From the NCBI GenBank assembly GCA_032358255.1, contig JAULBX010003332.1:248001-312000 (forward strand): a DNA stretch of 64,000 nt, in the 5' to 3' direction. Made by a program: the position numbers and the translations under genes. Each line of letters starts with the position of its first letter. Position 1 is the first letter of the stretch. Below, piece by piece: positions 32,231 to 45,137 of this stretch. This DNA is from Heterotrichella gracilis (Eukaryota > Sar > Xanthophyceae > Tribonematales > Xanthonemataceae). The notes beneath the pieces are model-generated. The model was not told the DNA's origin. It worked only from the letters and a program-made list of their open reading frames with translations, and did no database searches.

Positions 32231-34922
32231 TGGCGACCTAACAGCTACCTACCCTACATGTAGAGTGCACACCCCATGCAGACCCACTCCAATGGCAGAA
32301 TTAAAGAATGTGACTTCTGCAGCATTTTGAGTTGCAACCGTTGAGTGGGACCATCTAAAAAATGACATCACAGCACTGAAGGATCAAAATTGCCTTAACA
32401 GATGGGGAAATGTGGATAGTTGCTAGGTCAGTCACGATGCAAATTCTCTAGTGCTATCGCCTCCCCTAGCGGGGGTATCGTGTGGATGTAGGGGTGTGGT
32501 AGGTGTGGCACACTGCGCAGTCTCAATATACAACAGGATAATGAGCATTATATTGATGTTGATCCACAGCCAAGTGCAGCAAACTCCAGCAACGCCACAG
32601 AATGGCGCAGAATGCAAGCAGGCACCAAAATGCGCCACTATCATGCCTCGTTTGGATTACATCTTGCTGTGAACCACACTTACTTTGTTGATGTGCCCGC
32701 TTGAACTGCTGGATCCTTAGTGCAGCAACTTCTCACATTGTACCCCACGACTTGTGGCGCACCAGTGCCGTGTTGTGCGTGCCTTATGCTTGCAAACTGG
32801 CAGTGTCACGGCACTCCCTGCACCATCAAAACACATGGCAGACATCAGCACTGGGTCTACTCTGTTTTACTCAGTGCCTAATATTTGCAAATGAACACAC
32901 GGAACAACCACTGGGCTAAAAGAGGGTGCAATCTACTTTCCTAAAGTTGCTAGAATTCTTGCACCCGCAACACAGCCAGACTAGACAGGGAATACGTTAC
33001 TGCCAAACCCAAACAGTACCCCCCGTAATCCATTCACAATGCATGCCGTGTGTTCCACATATATTGCAGACGGCCCGCTAGTACTTCATGTGGTTTATTA
33101 AAGGAGCCTATGTGCTGGCAAGTTTTAAACGTATTGTTGGCTTCGTTCCCCGGCTAACGCTGCTTCGAGGCTCCCCCAGGTATCGCCCCCAGGAATCTCC
33201 TGCCCACTCGGGACCTTGCAAATACTTTTGCGCAGGACCTTCCAACACAAAATATGGCATGTAATTTACCTTCAAGTGCATAAGCAGGCCTTTACGGTCG
33301 ACCAGAGTGCAGCCCGTGCTGAAGCTCGCATGCATGCATGTTGGCGCCAATCTTCCTGCACATCTTTGTGTCTGCAGCAGACACGACCCAGTACGTAAAT
33401 GTTTGCACTTCATGACCATAGGCTTCCTACTGTATGGGCCACTTCCGGGAAGCAATCAAAAGCGGCCTGCTATCACGCTCCTGTTAAACCCTGCGCACCT
33501 TAGCGCACCTTCGCTATGATCACGCAGTACCCCTAGGCACTCTCGCTGGGGGGTGGCACAACCTTACCACTGCGTCTTAAACCCAACTGCTTCATGTCAA
33601 AGGTCTAAGAGTCTTTCTTCACATGCGGGTGACGCATGCCGTGGACTGAAACCCTGGGGGGCACTAGAAAATGCTGTCCCGGCAGAAATACCTGGGGATT
33701 GGCTGGCTGGCCAGGCCACGACATGTCGGCTTGGCACAGTGTCAAGTTGGATGCAGTGCAGTGGGTGACCACGATCATTGAGCACAATTGCCCAATGGCC
33801 ATGCCGCCACCGCACTGTCAGTGGGTGCGCAGTGCCTAGAACTTCAGTGACTTGCGCCATGGCGCCATTGTCGCACAGTGCATTGATTATTGGCAATTAT
33901 GCCCTTAGGCAGATGTCATCAAGACTCCAGGAGAGTCTCCACCTTGAAATGTTCACTGCCAGACTGTTACATGCACAGTAAGCTACCCAGTGTGTATCTG
34001 AATAATAAGAAGCTTACATTGGAACTGTATCCTTCAAGTGATTGCAATTATTGTGACAACGCTTGCAATGCTGCCATGCGGAGTGAGAAAGCATGCACGA
34101 GAAGTGATGTGCAAATTATGTGCAACAACCTGTCATCCAAGTTTGACAAGGGCTCGCATTGGTGCAATCGGTGAGCAGCCACTCGTGACATGTCTCAACA
34201 CACATACACTGTTGGAAAACCCTCTGCGAAAAGAACAAAAGCATGGCTGGTATAGCAAGGTAGCATGCATAGCACAGCATGGCTGCTGCTGTACACCGGT
34301 CTACATGACCTGTAATTGGAACATGTGAACCCCGATGAAAACCCTAACAGTTACGATGCATCAAATTAAGGCATAGGCAGAGTTGGCAAAAGTAAACGGT
34401 GCCTAAAGCAATCTAACGTGAACACCGACGGTAGTACAAGGTAGGCAGTGTTGGATAAAAGTAAGGGGTATGCAGCGTCATGACCACAAGCAGCGCCATG
34501 ACCAGTGCAGGTGTGTGAGAGCAGCTGCCCTGTCCAAAAGATTACGCTGGGCTCCAGCCGCAACACCTGCCATTCCGAAGCAGGCTGCATGCCTGAAAGC
34601 AAAGGCTTCCAGGTGTCGCCTGTCTGAGGCTGCGGAACTGGGCAGCATGTGCTTCTTTCTGGCTGATTCCAGTCTGCTTGCCGGCTATAACCAAGTAGTA
34701 AAAGTAGGCTGGGGCCAATACCATAAAATGTATATGTGCTAACAATGGTTGCGCAGTGGCAGGCCCTCCTGATTGCTGACCAAAAAGCGGCAGGGTGCCA
34801 AGGCGTGAGCCTCTACTGCCCAACCTGTGCTGGATGCTGTTCCGCCTCACCACAGCCCCTTTCCCAGGGGGTGAAGACTGGTGAGCCAGTCCACAGCGGC
34901 TCCTTCTCCGATCTCCAGGAGC
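32231..34922. other. Intergenic region upstream of the U-box kinase
   Basis: This 2.7 kb holds the kinase promoter, perhaps a missing 5' exon, and the 3' flank of the secreted-protein gene. A minus-strand open frame at 33597-33896 (99 codons) is the longest candidate, but I recognise nothing in it. Confidence 0.5.
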
Positions 34923-36745
34923 TTACCAGTTCAAGCCCTTGAGCTGAATGGGCAGGTCATTGGGCAGATCATATGAGAATGGGTCGTAACCACCATCAGG
35001 CTCGGGCTGTGCCTCGGCTGCAGGGGGAGAAAGCCATAGAGTTTAGAGCCTGGCTAGAGTATTGATGGTTGCTGGCCATGCACATCGAGGGCGCAGCGAT
35101 GGTGGATTGCATGTCCCTCATGCCGATATGAGCATCCGTGATAACATGCAAATAATCTGGAGTACAACTCATCAAAGCGCAGCACCAGCACTAAGCCAGG
35201 ACATGGAGCCAACTAAGCACAGCCCCATGTATGGAGCTGAAACTTGGCAGCGGCTTGTGATAGACCAGAGTGCATGGCGTATGTCCACGTGGGTGGGATA
35301 TATCATGCCTGGTGCACGCATGCAGTTGTAACTGTTGCCCTACCTGCCGGCGCCGTCTGTGGTGCCATGCCGTGGTCCTCTCCCATTGCCTCATCCCACA
35401 TGGAGGGCGCGGGGGCGTCAGCCACCGGTGTGGGGTACCAGGGCTCCGGTGAAGCCTCAGGGCCAGGCGCAGGGGCCAGTGTGGGCTCCATGGAGGGTGC
35501 CAGGGGAGGGGGTGGGGACTGCACGAGGGGGGAGGAACGGGTGGGTCCTGGTGCAAGCGGCAAGCTAGTGTGCCCCCGGCAGGGTTAACCAAGTATGGGA
35601 GTTGCCAGCTCTTTAGGGGTGAGTGTGAGGTCAGCATCATGGAGATGCGTGCTATGGTGCTCTCCTGCAGCACGGTGGTTACAACTGCTGGGAGCGCAGC
35701 AGGCTGACTGTATTTGGCGGCAGTGGGCATACATGTGTCAAACAAGTGTACTGCTCAACTCGTTTGCGCACCTCCTCTGGTCCTGGTGGTGCCTCATCAC
35801 CAACCACGTCCACCGTGCCACCGCACCCACAGCCGCAGCCGCCACTGCAGCCACCTCCGCAGCCGCCGCCACAGCCGCAGCCGCAGTCCCCCCGCAGCAT
35901 GAACCCGCAGGGCACCTTGAACTCGCCCCCCTTGTGCAGTGCTGAGCTATTGATGGGGATGACTACCTCCTCGGTGGCGGTGGTCTGGGGCAAGGGGGGA
36001 AGAAGGGGTGAGGGAGAGACAAGGGGAGGGTGAATGCATCAAAGGATTGCATCATGCATGGCGGAGTCCTGACGCTGTGCCTTAAGTATCAAGAGTATGT
36101 TGAGCTGTAGTGTGGGTGCTCACAGCAAGGTGCTGCGGGGTAGTTGCCAAAACCAGCAATGCTGTTCAGGGATGCTTCCTATGTGTCCTGACTCAGAACT
36201 CCTGAAGCCCAAAATTGCCATCCAGGGTCACAGTGGCACTTTCAACTGCGTAACTCTTTGCAGCTGATGTCCAATTTGCCTGCATTTTGTTTTTATGTCG
36301 CAACTTACCTTTTTGTAGAAGATGATGGAGTCCGCCTGCTGCACCCCCGTGACTGCGTTCCCCACCCCTCCCTCGGTGGACAGCAGCTGGTTGAGGAAGT
36401 TGGCGGTGCTCACGCCATCCTCGGGCCGCTGACCAGACTGCTCGTTCAACGACTCAATCAGCCTCTCCACCACATTCTGGTTGTCCTCATTGACCAGGAC
36501 CTCTGTGGGCTGCTCTTGCACTCCTGGTGGGTGAGAAAACAACAGGCTGAGAACGAGATGTGAGAACACTGGTGGTGGACCCAAGATGCCAGTAGGAGCC
36601 TAGATGCAAGGTGCTGCCTGGTATGCTTTAAAATAAAGCACCTGTGAGGGGCTGTGGTTGTGCTGTGTAACCTACCTCTGACAGCAGATAATGTTGATGA
36701 CAGCAGCAGCAGTGACAGCAGTGCTGCTGCCCCTGGCCACCGCAT
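34923..36745 (-). CDS. Small secreted protein with a Cys-Gly-rich core
   Basis: Six exons give 280 residues: 36745-36676, 36523-36309, 35984-35772, 35664-35590, 35518-35344, 35017-34923, ending in TAA. The N-terminus is a clear signal peptide (MRWPGAAALLSLLLLSSTLS, cleavage likely after SAVRG). Residues about 24-95 look helical. A run of GC, GGC and SGGC units (about residues 127-150) contains 11 cysteines in some 25 residues, followed by a Pro-rich acidic stretch and the end GGYDPFSYDLPNDLPIQLKG. I do not recognise the family. An extracellular-matrix or metal- or disulfide-rich wall protein is an inference from composition only. Exons 4 and 5 are chosen because they keep frame and have good acceptors. 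Confidence 0.68.
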
Positions 36746-38055
36746 GGCTCTTTGCGAGCCCGTGGTCCTCATTGAGAACCACTGTGCCCTGAGTGCTGTC
36801 AACCTGCTGCAGTTGTGATCCCAAAGGCTTGGCTATCAGCTGCTACACGCTGGCGTTGTGAACTGCTGGCCCCTGCGGTGCTGCCACCTGGGAGGCCTAG
36901 TACAGTCAACGGCTTGCAAGCTCCACAGCCAACGCCCTGATGCTTTACCAAGCCCTGCAGGATTCACAACCGTTTAGTATACAGTGAGTTACCCGGTTGA
37001 CCGCTGTGTGTTGGTCTCCAGCAGGCACAACCAGTACTGGGCGCCATGGATGAGTTGGTGGGGGTGTTCAAAACCATGTTCAAATTGCGCCGCCCCGTTT
37101 ACAACTATGCCCATGCACAATAGGTTAGAAATGGGAAGCCGCGCAGAACGTTTCGCTTGTACTTGCTGCTGTAGGCCGAATGGAGCCTACAATAATTTTG
37201 GCAGCTGCCATATTCTCCCTCCAAACGTGCACCCACAAGTGGGCACCCCCATTCTGCAGCTGACGCCAGGGTAAACCAACCAAACTCCGCCCAAAGTCAC
37301 AAGCCGAGTGTACACGAGTCCTAAGTGTATCCGATTCTCGCGTGACTTGGGACACCTCGGGTCCTTGCGGCAGCGGCATGCTATATCACCGAACCGCCTT
37401 CCGTGCTCACAACACCGTCTGGATTGCCCAGCTCGATGCTCTGACAGGGACCGTGCGCTGCAGTTGGGACGCTTCATTTACTGGGTTGTTACCTGCGTGT
37501 GGTATTTAGCTGCCGATGTCAACAGCTCCCAAGGATTCCTGCTCCAAAAGCGTTTAGGCGCCAAGCGTGGCTGGGGGATGACCTATATGGTGGACCGGTT
37601 TTGCTGCCCTGAAGCGGATGCACAAGTTGCCTTTGCCAGTCGAGCGGTAGCCGTATAACGGTCGTCTGCGCGGGGTTATCGACTTGAACGTAGCCTGCAA
37701 TCTGTATACTGCGAAGGCAAAGCTGTGAACCTGTACTGTTTAGACAGTCGCGAGCTGCGATTTGGGCTGACTTTGCGCGCCCAAATTTGCGGTCGAATTT
37801 AAATTGGGGGTAAAATACTGCAAGAGTCAAAATCACGCCGTGCCCCCCTCTGGATGTTGTCGAGAAACACAAGGGGCGCGATCTTTTTGCCCCTCTATTA
37901 TTTCACCTCGGCAACTTCATGCATGCATGCTGCTTTTTAGAAAAAGCTTTCCGAGGCACAACCTTCGCCCCATATTGGCTGCGTGCAAGCATCATACTAG
38001 CAAACCTTATTTATAATTTCGTTGAGAACTCTTTTGTGGGTCAGAACCTGTCACA
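36746..38055. other. Intergenic region between divergent secreted-protein and TL29 genes
   Basis: A 1.3-kb shared upstream region for two divergent genes. No supported coding exon or repeat was seen; open frames at 37308-37658 and 37519-37872 lack any family pattern. Confidence 0.55.
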
Positions 38056-40290
38056 ATGCAAACCATGGCTAGCAGCAGCAGTCTTGGCACCCAACACCGA
38101 CCTGCGTGCCACGACTTTGTATCCAACAAGTGCGCCCCAAGGTCGAGAGTATTTCAAAAATCGAGGCACGCACCTATTCAGGCCTGCAGCCCTACACAGC
38201 ACCAACGGGATAGCGAAGGTAAGGTGTTGGGTCAGCATATGCATGCATATGGCTAGGCCAGCTAGGCCAGTGCTCCTTCAACAAAGCAAACCCTGCGTTT
38301 TGAGATTGTTGATACGTTTGTCAACTGTCCACCGTCCTTGTGACACACTTACCTCCCTGACCTGCAGCACCACTAGTTACTGAGTTGCACGGTCCTTTGC
38401 ATAGTGTTGCTGCCTAGGTACGCTACATAAGAGTGCATGCATGTATGAGGTTGCATCCACTAGTCCTGAACGCCCTAGCCAGCGTAGGCAATATACCACG
38501 GATGTAACCCTGCATGGTACAACAACCCTGCATGGTACAACAATGGTACAAGCAACAACCCTGCTTGATGTTGTACCTGTACAGCACTGGCGAGGATATG
38601 CACCCTGCCCACCATGCTTGCCTGTGTGCTGTGCTAGGCGAGTCAGCGTGTGCCTCTCGGCGGTCAGTGCTTGGCCTGGCCCTGCTGTCCTCCGCTGCCC
38701 TGCTGCTGCCCAGCGCACCGGCCCATGCACAGCTTGCGTACCCTGAGGGGGAGGTGCAGGCAGCCATACAGAACACGCTCAAGAAGAATGTGCAAAAAGC
38801 AAAGGTGTGGACAGTGCACACTCGCACAAGCACTTGCACTTGTCGACGTCCATGCTGAGGCTTGGAACAGCCAGGAGGAGCCTGTGGTCTTGTCCTGACT
38901 GCCGTGGGGCTTCTACCAACATGAAGTCTTCCTATTGTGTAGTGGGCGCCAAGGGTTTCAGACCACCGCCGCAAGGGGTACCATCCTGCCATCCCTGCAC
39001 TTAAAACCCGAAGTGACACCATCCATGCATGCCGCCCAATATGCTTCCATGTGCTTGCAGGCGCCAGTCCTGGTTCGCCTGGTGTTCCACGACGCTGGCA
39101 CCTTCTCCCTGACAGACGGGCAAGGGGGAGCCAACGCATCGGTGAGGTTTGAGCTGGATCGGCCCGAGAACAAGGGGCTGCGGCGAGGGTGGAACGTGAT
39201 ACAGCAGGCAATGGATGACCTGGTGGGCACCGCAGCGGAGGGGGTGGTGTCATATGCGGACATGGTGGCGCTGGCGGGGGCATATTGTGTGGGGTTGTGC
39301 GGGGGGCCACAAATACCTATCGCCATAGGTGGGTGGAGGGGTGTGGGGGAGTCAGTGGGGTTGGGGACCAGGCATGCAATGCTATCGGGGTGGATGCATG
39401 CGGGGTGGTCACGGGTGGCATGCCATGCGCCAATTGCACACATCGACCCTAAGATGCAGTCCATCTTGCATTGCCATTTGCTATGCTCACCGCCGGAACA
39501 TGCCCCCATCAAATGATCCCCTGCACCCCATGGCCATGCGCCGCTGAGTGTACATAATTTAACCGGGTAATGCATGCCCAAGAATGCTAATCTGGTCACA
39601 GTTTGAACGCATGTGCCCGCTTGCGTGCGCCCCCGCAGGTCGCCCTGACGCCCCCAGTCCCGACCCCCTTGACCGACTACCCTCTGAGACCCTTGCGCCA
39701 GCCGCCATCCTGCAGGCGTTTGCTGACAAGAGCCTAGGGCTGAGGGAGACGATAGCGCTGTCGGGAGCACACACGGTGGGTGGGCGGGGTTGATGGGTGG
39801 GGTGGGGGTTGAATGGCGGGGCCAGCTGAACGTTGCTGCACAGGCCACAGCACCCACTGCGGTGACTGTGGCGCGGATGGCGTCCATCCATTGCCTTGAC
39901 AGGTTGCCTCACATGTATGCGCGTATCAGCATGCTCGACATCAAGCGCCCTGCGCGTTACACATTCAGGGAAAGTTGCCCAGCAACTCCTGCACCCAAAC
40001 CCTGCACCCTAAAGCCCCCTCTTCCCCTTTTACCCCAGCTGGGCAGCAAGGGCTTTGGCGACCCTCTCACCTTTGACAACAACTACTACCGCATACTCAT
40101 CCAGCGCACGTGGGAGCAGCCGGCCAACCGCGACATGATCACAATGATCGGCTTGCCGTCCGATCGCATGCTGCCCGATGACCCGCAGTGCCTGGAGGTG
40201 ATCAAGGAATACGCTGGCAGCCAGGAGCTGTTTTTCAGGGAGTTTGGGTTGGCGTTTCAGAAGATGACGGTGCTAGGGGTAGCGGTGTGA
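38056..40290 (+). CDS. TL29: Thylakoid-lumen ascorbate-peroxidase-like protein (TL29/APX4 type)
   Basis: Five exons give 328 residues: 38056-38218, 38638-38804, 39061-39328, 39639-39775, 40039-40290. Exon 1 is a Ser-rich, basic chloroplast transit peptide (a second Met at 38065 is also possible). Exon 2 adds a lumen signal with twin arginines (SRRSVLGLAL, Arg62-Arg63) and a cleavage site near PAHA-Q (85/86). The class I peroxidase fold shows the distal RLVFHDAGTF (His120; the usual Trp is Phe), RPENKGLRRG, CGGPQIPIAIGRPD, the proximal ALSGAHT (His244), GSKGFGDP and GLPSDRMLPDDPQCL. The last two blocks are diagnostic of plant TL29, a photosystem II-associated lumen protein reported to lack peroxidase activity. 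Both histidines being present does not prove heme binding. Confidence 0.9.
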
Positions 40291-40888
40291 ATTGTAGGGC
40301 AGTGTCAGACTTTTGAAGGTGGAAAATTACAGCCAGCAGTGCTGCGTGGCACATGCATTGCGCATGCATGGCCTTGACACTGGCGGTAGTATAACAACAG
40401 CGGCTGAGACAGTAAATGTTTCAAAAACATTCACACAATCCCAAGCACCAGGATAATATTAGTGATTATTGAATGCATTCATGCCTGAATCAATTATTCA
40501 CCACAGCCAACATGAGGTTCAATTTATTTGAAAGCATGCCGGGCCGCGCCACCTGTTGTTAGGAGGTTCCATGGCATAAGCGACCAAATTGTATCAATTG
40601 ATGCGACTATATTTTCTAAATAATACAAGCAGAAACATGATGTGCACAATTATTTACCGCATCGACATCAATGCACATTCCGTTATGTGTCAAGGACCAA
40701 ACAGGGCCAGTCGCCAGTCACGTATCAATGATAGCCCACTGTGTTCAACCAAATCGTGATATTATCCATTACGGGTTGGAAGATGTAACCTTCTGCTAAC
40801 CCGCTCACCCCTTCCCCACATGGTACCTCTCCTCCCAATTGCCGTCGCACATGCTGGCGGCTGAATACCCCCAGCCACCCCCAATGTA
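40291..40888. other. Spacer between convergent TL29 and methyltransferase genes
   Basis: About 600 bp containing the 3' flanks of two converging genes. No gene or repeat was recognised. Confidence 0.6.
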
Positions 40889-42266
40889 TCACGCGTGCAA
40901 CACCAGCGCCCTCAGAAATGCGTTGTCCGCATCAGCATATGGCACCTCCGTGCGCCTGAACCCTGCCGCTCGCGCCTGCGCCTCGTACCATTCCAGAGGT
41001 TCGGGGAAGTCCTTCTGCATGAAATGGTCCGCCAGCAGCGCCGCCTCAGAGTGGGTCAGCACGCCCCACATGTTGAGGGTCAACCCTACCATGTGGTCCA
41101 GGTAGTCCTCACGTGACCTGGTGCAGCAGGGCCCAGTGCGGTAATACTACTATACAGTAAGGTAATACCATTTAGTAATACTCAGAGATGCTGATCTTGA
41201 TGATGCTCATTCAGGGTGCCCAATTGTTACCCAATTGCCATGGTGCATCATGCCGACTGGTGATGTCATGCGGGCTGAAAGTCATAGACCGACCCTGCCA
41301 ACCCTAGGAAAGATATGCATCCCCACTGACCTGCCAGGGATAAGGAAGGCATCCGCCACCACCAGCACCCCACCCCGCGGCGCCAGCAGTCGGTGCGCAT
41401 GCGCCAGGAACCGCTCCTTGGCGCGGGTCTGCAAGTGGTGCAGCATGTAGGAGGCCCAGATGACGTCATACTGCTCCCCGCACTGGCAAACGTACTCTTC
41501 AACATCCGCCACAGCCACTGATGCGCTGGCACCGGCGCGGCCGTGATCCAAGAGCAGCTGGCTCATGCTGGTGGATGCCTTGTGTGCCGCAGCCTGGGAC
41601 AGGTCCACTCCAGTGTAGTGCTCCACCTTGGCAACAACATCTGCACCATCCATCGGCCCGGGCCTCAGGTGCAGGGCGTGATATTCGGTGCAGTTAGGTC
41701 TTAGGGTTTAGCCATAAGGGTGCAGTAGTAGCCATGGGGGAAGCTTTGCAGACCATGGGCTTGTGTAGCAGTTGTGGCAATGCGCCTGGTGTACTGCAGG
41801 GGAGTTGCTGGCAATGGGGAGTGTAGGTACGACCGGTGGGGTCGGCAACAACCCATGTTGGCACTCTGCGCCTGGTAGGAGCACAACGCTTTAGGGTTCA
41901 TATGTCGTCCCTTCTGTGGTGTTACCATGCAGCACAGTTTGTCCCACTCCACAAACACCTTATATATCTTCTGTTGCCACCACTAGGCATACCCACAGCC
42001 ACCGCACCAGCAGCCCCCATCACCCTACCTGGCTCCTCCTTCAAAACCCCGCACAGGTAGGCAGCGTCGCCACACCCCACGTCCAGCACCCGCACACCAC
42101 CACCACCCACACGCCCCCGCAGGACTGACACCAGCACCTGGAACATCTGGCGGTGGGCTATGAGGTTGTGCTTCAATAGCTTGCTGTAGGCCGACTCGCC
42201 TATCCGGAAGACCTCCCCTTCACCCTCAAGGGGGGCAGCTTGCAGGGGGTCGTGCACTGCTGCCAT
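40889..42266 (-). CDS. Class I SAM-dependent methyltransferase
   Basis: Three exons give 258 residues: 42266-42029, 41640-41331, 41117-40889. Motif I is VRVLDVGCGDAAYL (about residues 59-72), followed by YTGVDLS (acidic end of strand 2), YDVIWASYMLHHLQ (motif IV region) and LLAPRGGVLVVADAFLIPG (post-motif). This is the ordinary Rossmann-fold pattern of small-molecule methyltransferases (type 11/12 style); the substrate cannot be told. The second exon is taken to start after GGTGCAG at 41641-41647 because this acceptor keeps frame. The C-terminal exon (DHMVGLTLNMWGVLTHSEAA and GFRRTEVPYADADNAFLRAL) fits the usual last helix and strands. Confidence 0.85.
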
Positions 42267-43061
42267 GGTGGTGTGGTTCCACCTCTTGCAGGGGATCACG
42301 ATGGTGTGCTGTCGTTGAGAAGGCCTTCAGTGCCGTGGCGCAAGTGAGCTTCCAGGAAAAGCAGGGCACTTGGCTTGAAGAGCAGGGATATGCCCAGGAT
42401 GCCCTGCACAGGACCTGCCCAAGATCACATTGTCAATCCAGTATACCTTGTACAAGCAGCACCGGCACTCCAACTGCGGTCTTAGAGCTTATATGTGGCT
42501 TCCACTAGTGACGGGTGCAGTTGTCTTATGTCGTGTTTCCACAGTGGCTTGATGACTAGTTGTTTGAACGCGGCTGGGACGCCAACCTTCATTTGCACCG
42601 CAATTAGCATGCTGTAGTGTCACAAGGGAGCTCGTTGTACCCGTATTTGCGTAATACCGCCTGCATGCATGCATCTGCAGAATGCAAATGCATGCATATC
42701 TGCATTTTGGCGCCAAAAACAGGTCCTGTCACGAGGACCCTCGTGGCTCAAACTTCGAGTGGCCAAAGCCAGCCCAAACAAAACCCGTTTACGTTGCTGA
42801 ACGCTACAACTCGGGCACGTATACTGCAGTGCAACACACTAACATCCACAGTTATTTCTGGTAGACCCCCAGCCCACTATTTCTGTGACCGGACATCTAC
42901 AGCCCCAAGACAAGCTCTACCACGCGAGTGCAAACAGCCTATTCTCTGCCTTGCAAACGAAACAAGCAGTTTTCCTGGCCACATAAACTGTTACACTTGG
43001 TCCTACTGCGATACAACCAGTCCAACTTGTTTCCCACTGCTATGGAGTAGCATTGCAGCCA
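42267..43061. other. Intergenic region upstream of methyltransferase and ISCA genes
   Basis: About 800 bp shared by two divergent genes. It contains several ATGCATGC-type words near 42662-42700 and no recognised coding exon. Confidence 0.55.
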
Positions 43062-43880
43062 ATGGTGTACTTCAGCTTGGCAGTGTTCGCAGCTGCAGCC
43101 TCCAGAGCCGCTCCAAGGTTGCGCAAAGCCCCTATCACGTTGAGTGATGCAGCTGCGAACCGAATAAAGGAGTTGCTGTCCAGTAGAGAGAAGGTACGTC
43201 TTGTGCAAGAAACGCCAGTGGCTTATATATGCATGCGGGTGGTTCTGGCTTGGCATAGTGGATGTGAAGCACTAATTTGGGTTCCATGGGTGCAGGAATA
43301 CCTGAAGCTGGGAGTAAAGCGAAGAGGTTGCAACGGATTGAGTTATACGTTAAACTATGCAGGTATTGTATATATGCGGGAAATAGGTTAGCCAGTGAGC
43401 ACTCCATGCCCACAACACTGGAATTTGTGGCAACCCCTTGTTTGCCTCTTTGCCTACTTTCAAGCCTTAAAGGCATGCAGGCACTCAGCAGCACCTGCAA
43501 GGATTCATGTGTGTCTGTTTGTGTGTGTGGTCTCTGTTCCTGCACCTCCACTGTGCACCTGCAGCAGTCCCGTTCACAGTGCGCCCTCCCTCGCAGAGAC
43601 CAAGGGCAAGTTTGACGAGGTGGTGGAAGACCATGGTGTCAGGGTCATCATTGATGGCAGCGCTCTGATGCACGTGCTTGGGACACAAGTGGACTACGTG
43701 GAGGATAAACTCAAGTAAGTGGAGGGCAGTGAAGCAATTTCGGCAGCTGCTACTAGTCCTGGCCATCGCTAGCCTTGGATGGCTCCTGACCAACCTCGTA
43801 TGTGCTGCAGGGCGGAGTTTGTCTTCACAAACCCAAACTCCAAGGGTAGCTGCGGGTGCGGAGAGTCTTTCACTGCATAG
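43062..43880 (+). CDS. ISCA1: A-type iron-sulfur cluster carrier (ISCA1/HesB-like)
   Basis: Four exons give 128 residues: 43062-43193, 43296-43362, 43597-43714, 43811-43880. After a short Ala/Arg-rich leader, probably mitochondrial, come APITLSDAAANRIKELLSSR, KRRGCNGLSYTLNYA, DHGVRVIIDGSALMHVLGTQ and the tail FTNPNSKGSCGCGESFTA. The three family cysteines (GCNG and CGCG) that hold the cluster are all present. Length and block order match the eukaryotic ISCA1 family, which feeds [4Fe-4S] assembly in mitochondria. Organelle assignment is inferred from the leader; a plastid SufA-like role is less likely. Confidence 0.93.
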
Positions 43881-45137
43881 AGTCTTTTACAGCTTGAGAA
43901 CAGAATATTCTGGGATTGTATTTGGGCGATGGGGAGCACGAAAGTGCGGTAAGCGGCACGACTGGTTGGCCACCATCTGCCACCCTGGAAACAGTGTCAT
44001 TTAAGCCTTGGCTCTAGGACTGGGGTGAGGCATACCCAGACATGCTAACCTGGCTTTGAAGCTGGAAAGCAAATACTTACTTACTTATATTTTGGGCGAC
44101 GGTGCATATGACGGCATGGCGAGTGGCATCATACCAAAGCCTTCATCAACTGCGGGGTTCTTTGCTGTGGGGCAGGATTTATTCAAGGGCAGCGTATCAA
44201 ATATAGCAGTCAATTAAAAGTGCACTGGCTTGAGTTGCAGCAACTTGTCTGCGTCACAGTGTCCCTGCTATTATTGAGAGCCATTGTGTCACAAGCGTGA
44301 CGCTTTCGTATTTGTTTTGTTTTTTTGGTAATTGCAAGTTCACTGTAAGGACAACTGAGGCACTTTAAGCTCCACGCAACCCAGAAATTGTAGTTATTCC
44401 TAGCTTTTTGCCCTTGCCTATACGGATACCCTTACAGTCTACTACTCATATGGTGCCGGGTTCCTGCTTGCACAGCATCTTGAACCCCACTTCAGATTTA
44501 GAGCGCAAGCACGTCAGTGTTTACAGATGGCCAAAGTGTTTGTAGTGTGCTCTTGCCACACTGACACCGGTGTTGCTGCTTAATGATGCTCTATGCTATA
44601 TCGTGCACTGTAACACTTACACACTGTTGTTGTCCCAGTGCCTACTGCCAGTGAACACCAAACGCAAACAAATCTGGCTCCCCTTTTCATTGCTGGCCCT
44701 CCTGCAATAGGGTTCAGGTGGCAACATGTCCCCACTGCGGCCAGGGCGTGAACAAGACTTTCCCATAAAACTGTTTTCCCCCCTAAAAAAGCATACTGAG
44801 TCGATCGAAACACACTGCAAGAGACAAGCAAAGACGCGGATATATGTGCATACCACAAACATGCACTGTCTGTGGACAATATAAGGTTCAAGGTGTTCCT
44901 TCTTGGCTCAAGTGCTTCGAGTGCAGTGACCGGAACTTTGCTGGGTTGTTCCCAACCAAGCCCATATTGTACCGCTGTGAGTGGCCAAAACAGAGCCAGC
45001 AACCGTCTGCAATTAGAGCAAAGCATAATAAAACTGTAGGTATTGCTGGCCCGCTGGACAGGAGCTGCTGATGAAGGCTAGTTGCAGTGCACATGGCCCC
45101 AAATGCTTGGAGCCCATCGCCCTCAGCACAACGCCTC
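43881..45137. other. Intergenic region between convergent ISCA1 and an unknown gene
   Basis: A 1.26-kb stretch. Minus-strand open frames near 44580-45026 show no family features. No repeat or RNA was recognised. Confidence 0.5.

Noticed and set aside
33597-33896. 99-codon minus-strand open frame as a possible 5' exon of the U-box kinase
   Set aside because: It has no similarity to bundle or kinase families and no phase-matching donor I could trust.
36984-38016. Open frames between the secreted-protein and TL29 genes
   Set aside because: Short, without family features or convincing splice sites.
38958-39887. 309-codon minus-strand open frame over the TL29 gene
   Set aside because: It is antisense to well-supported peroxidase exons and shows no family pattern.
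42660-42700. ATGCATGC-rich stretch as a regulatory element
   Set aside because: Such words are common throughout this window, including introns, so no specific role can be claimed.
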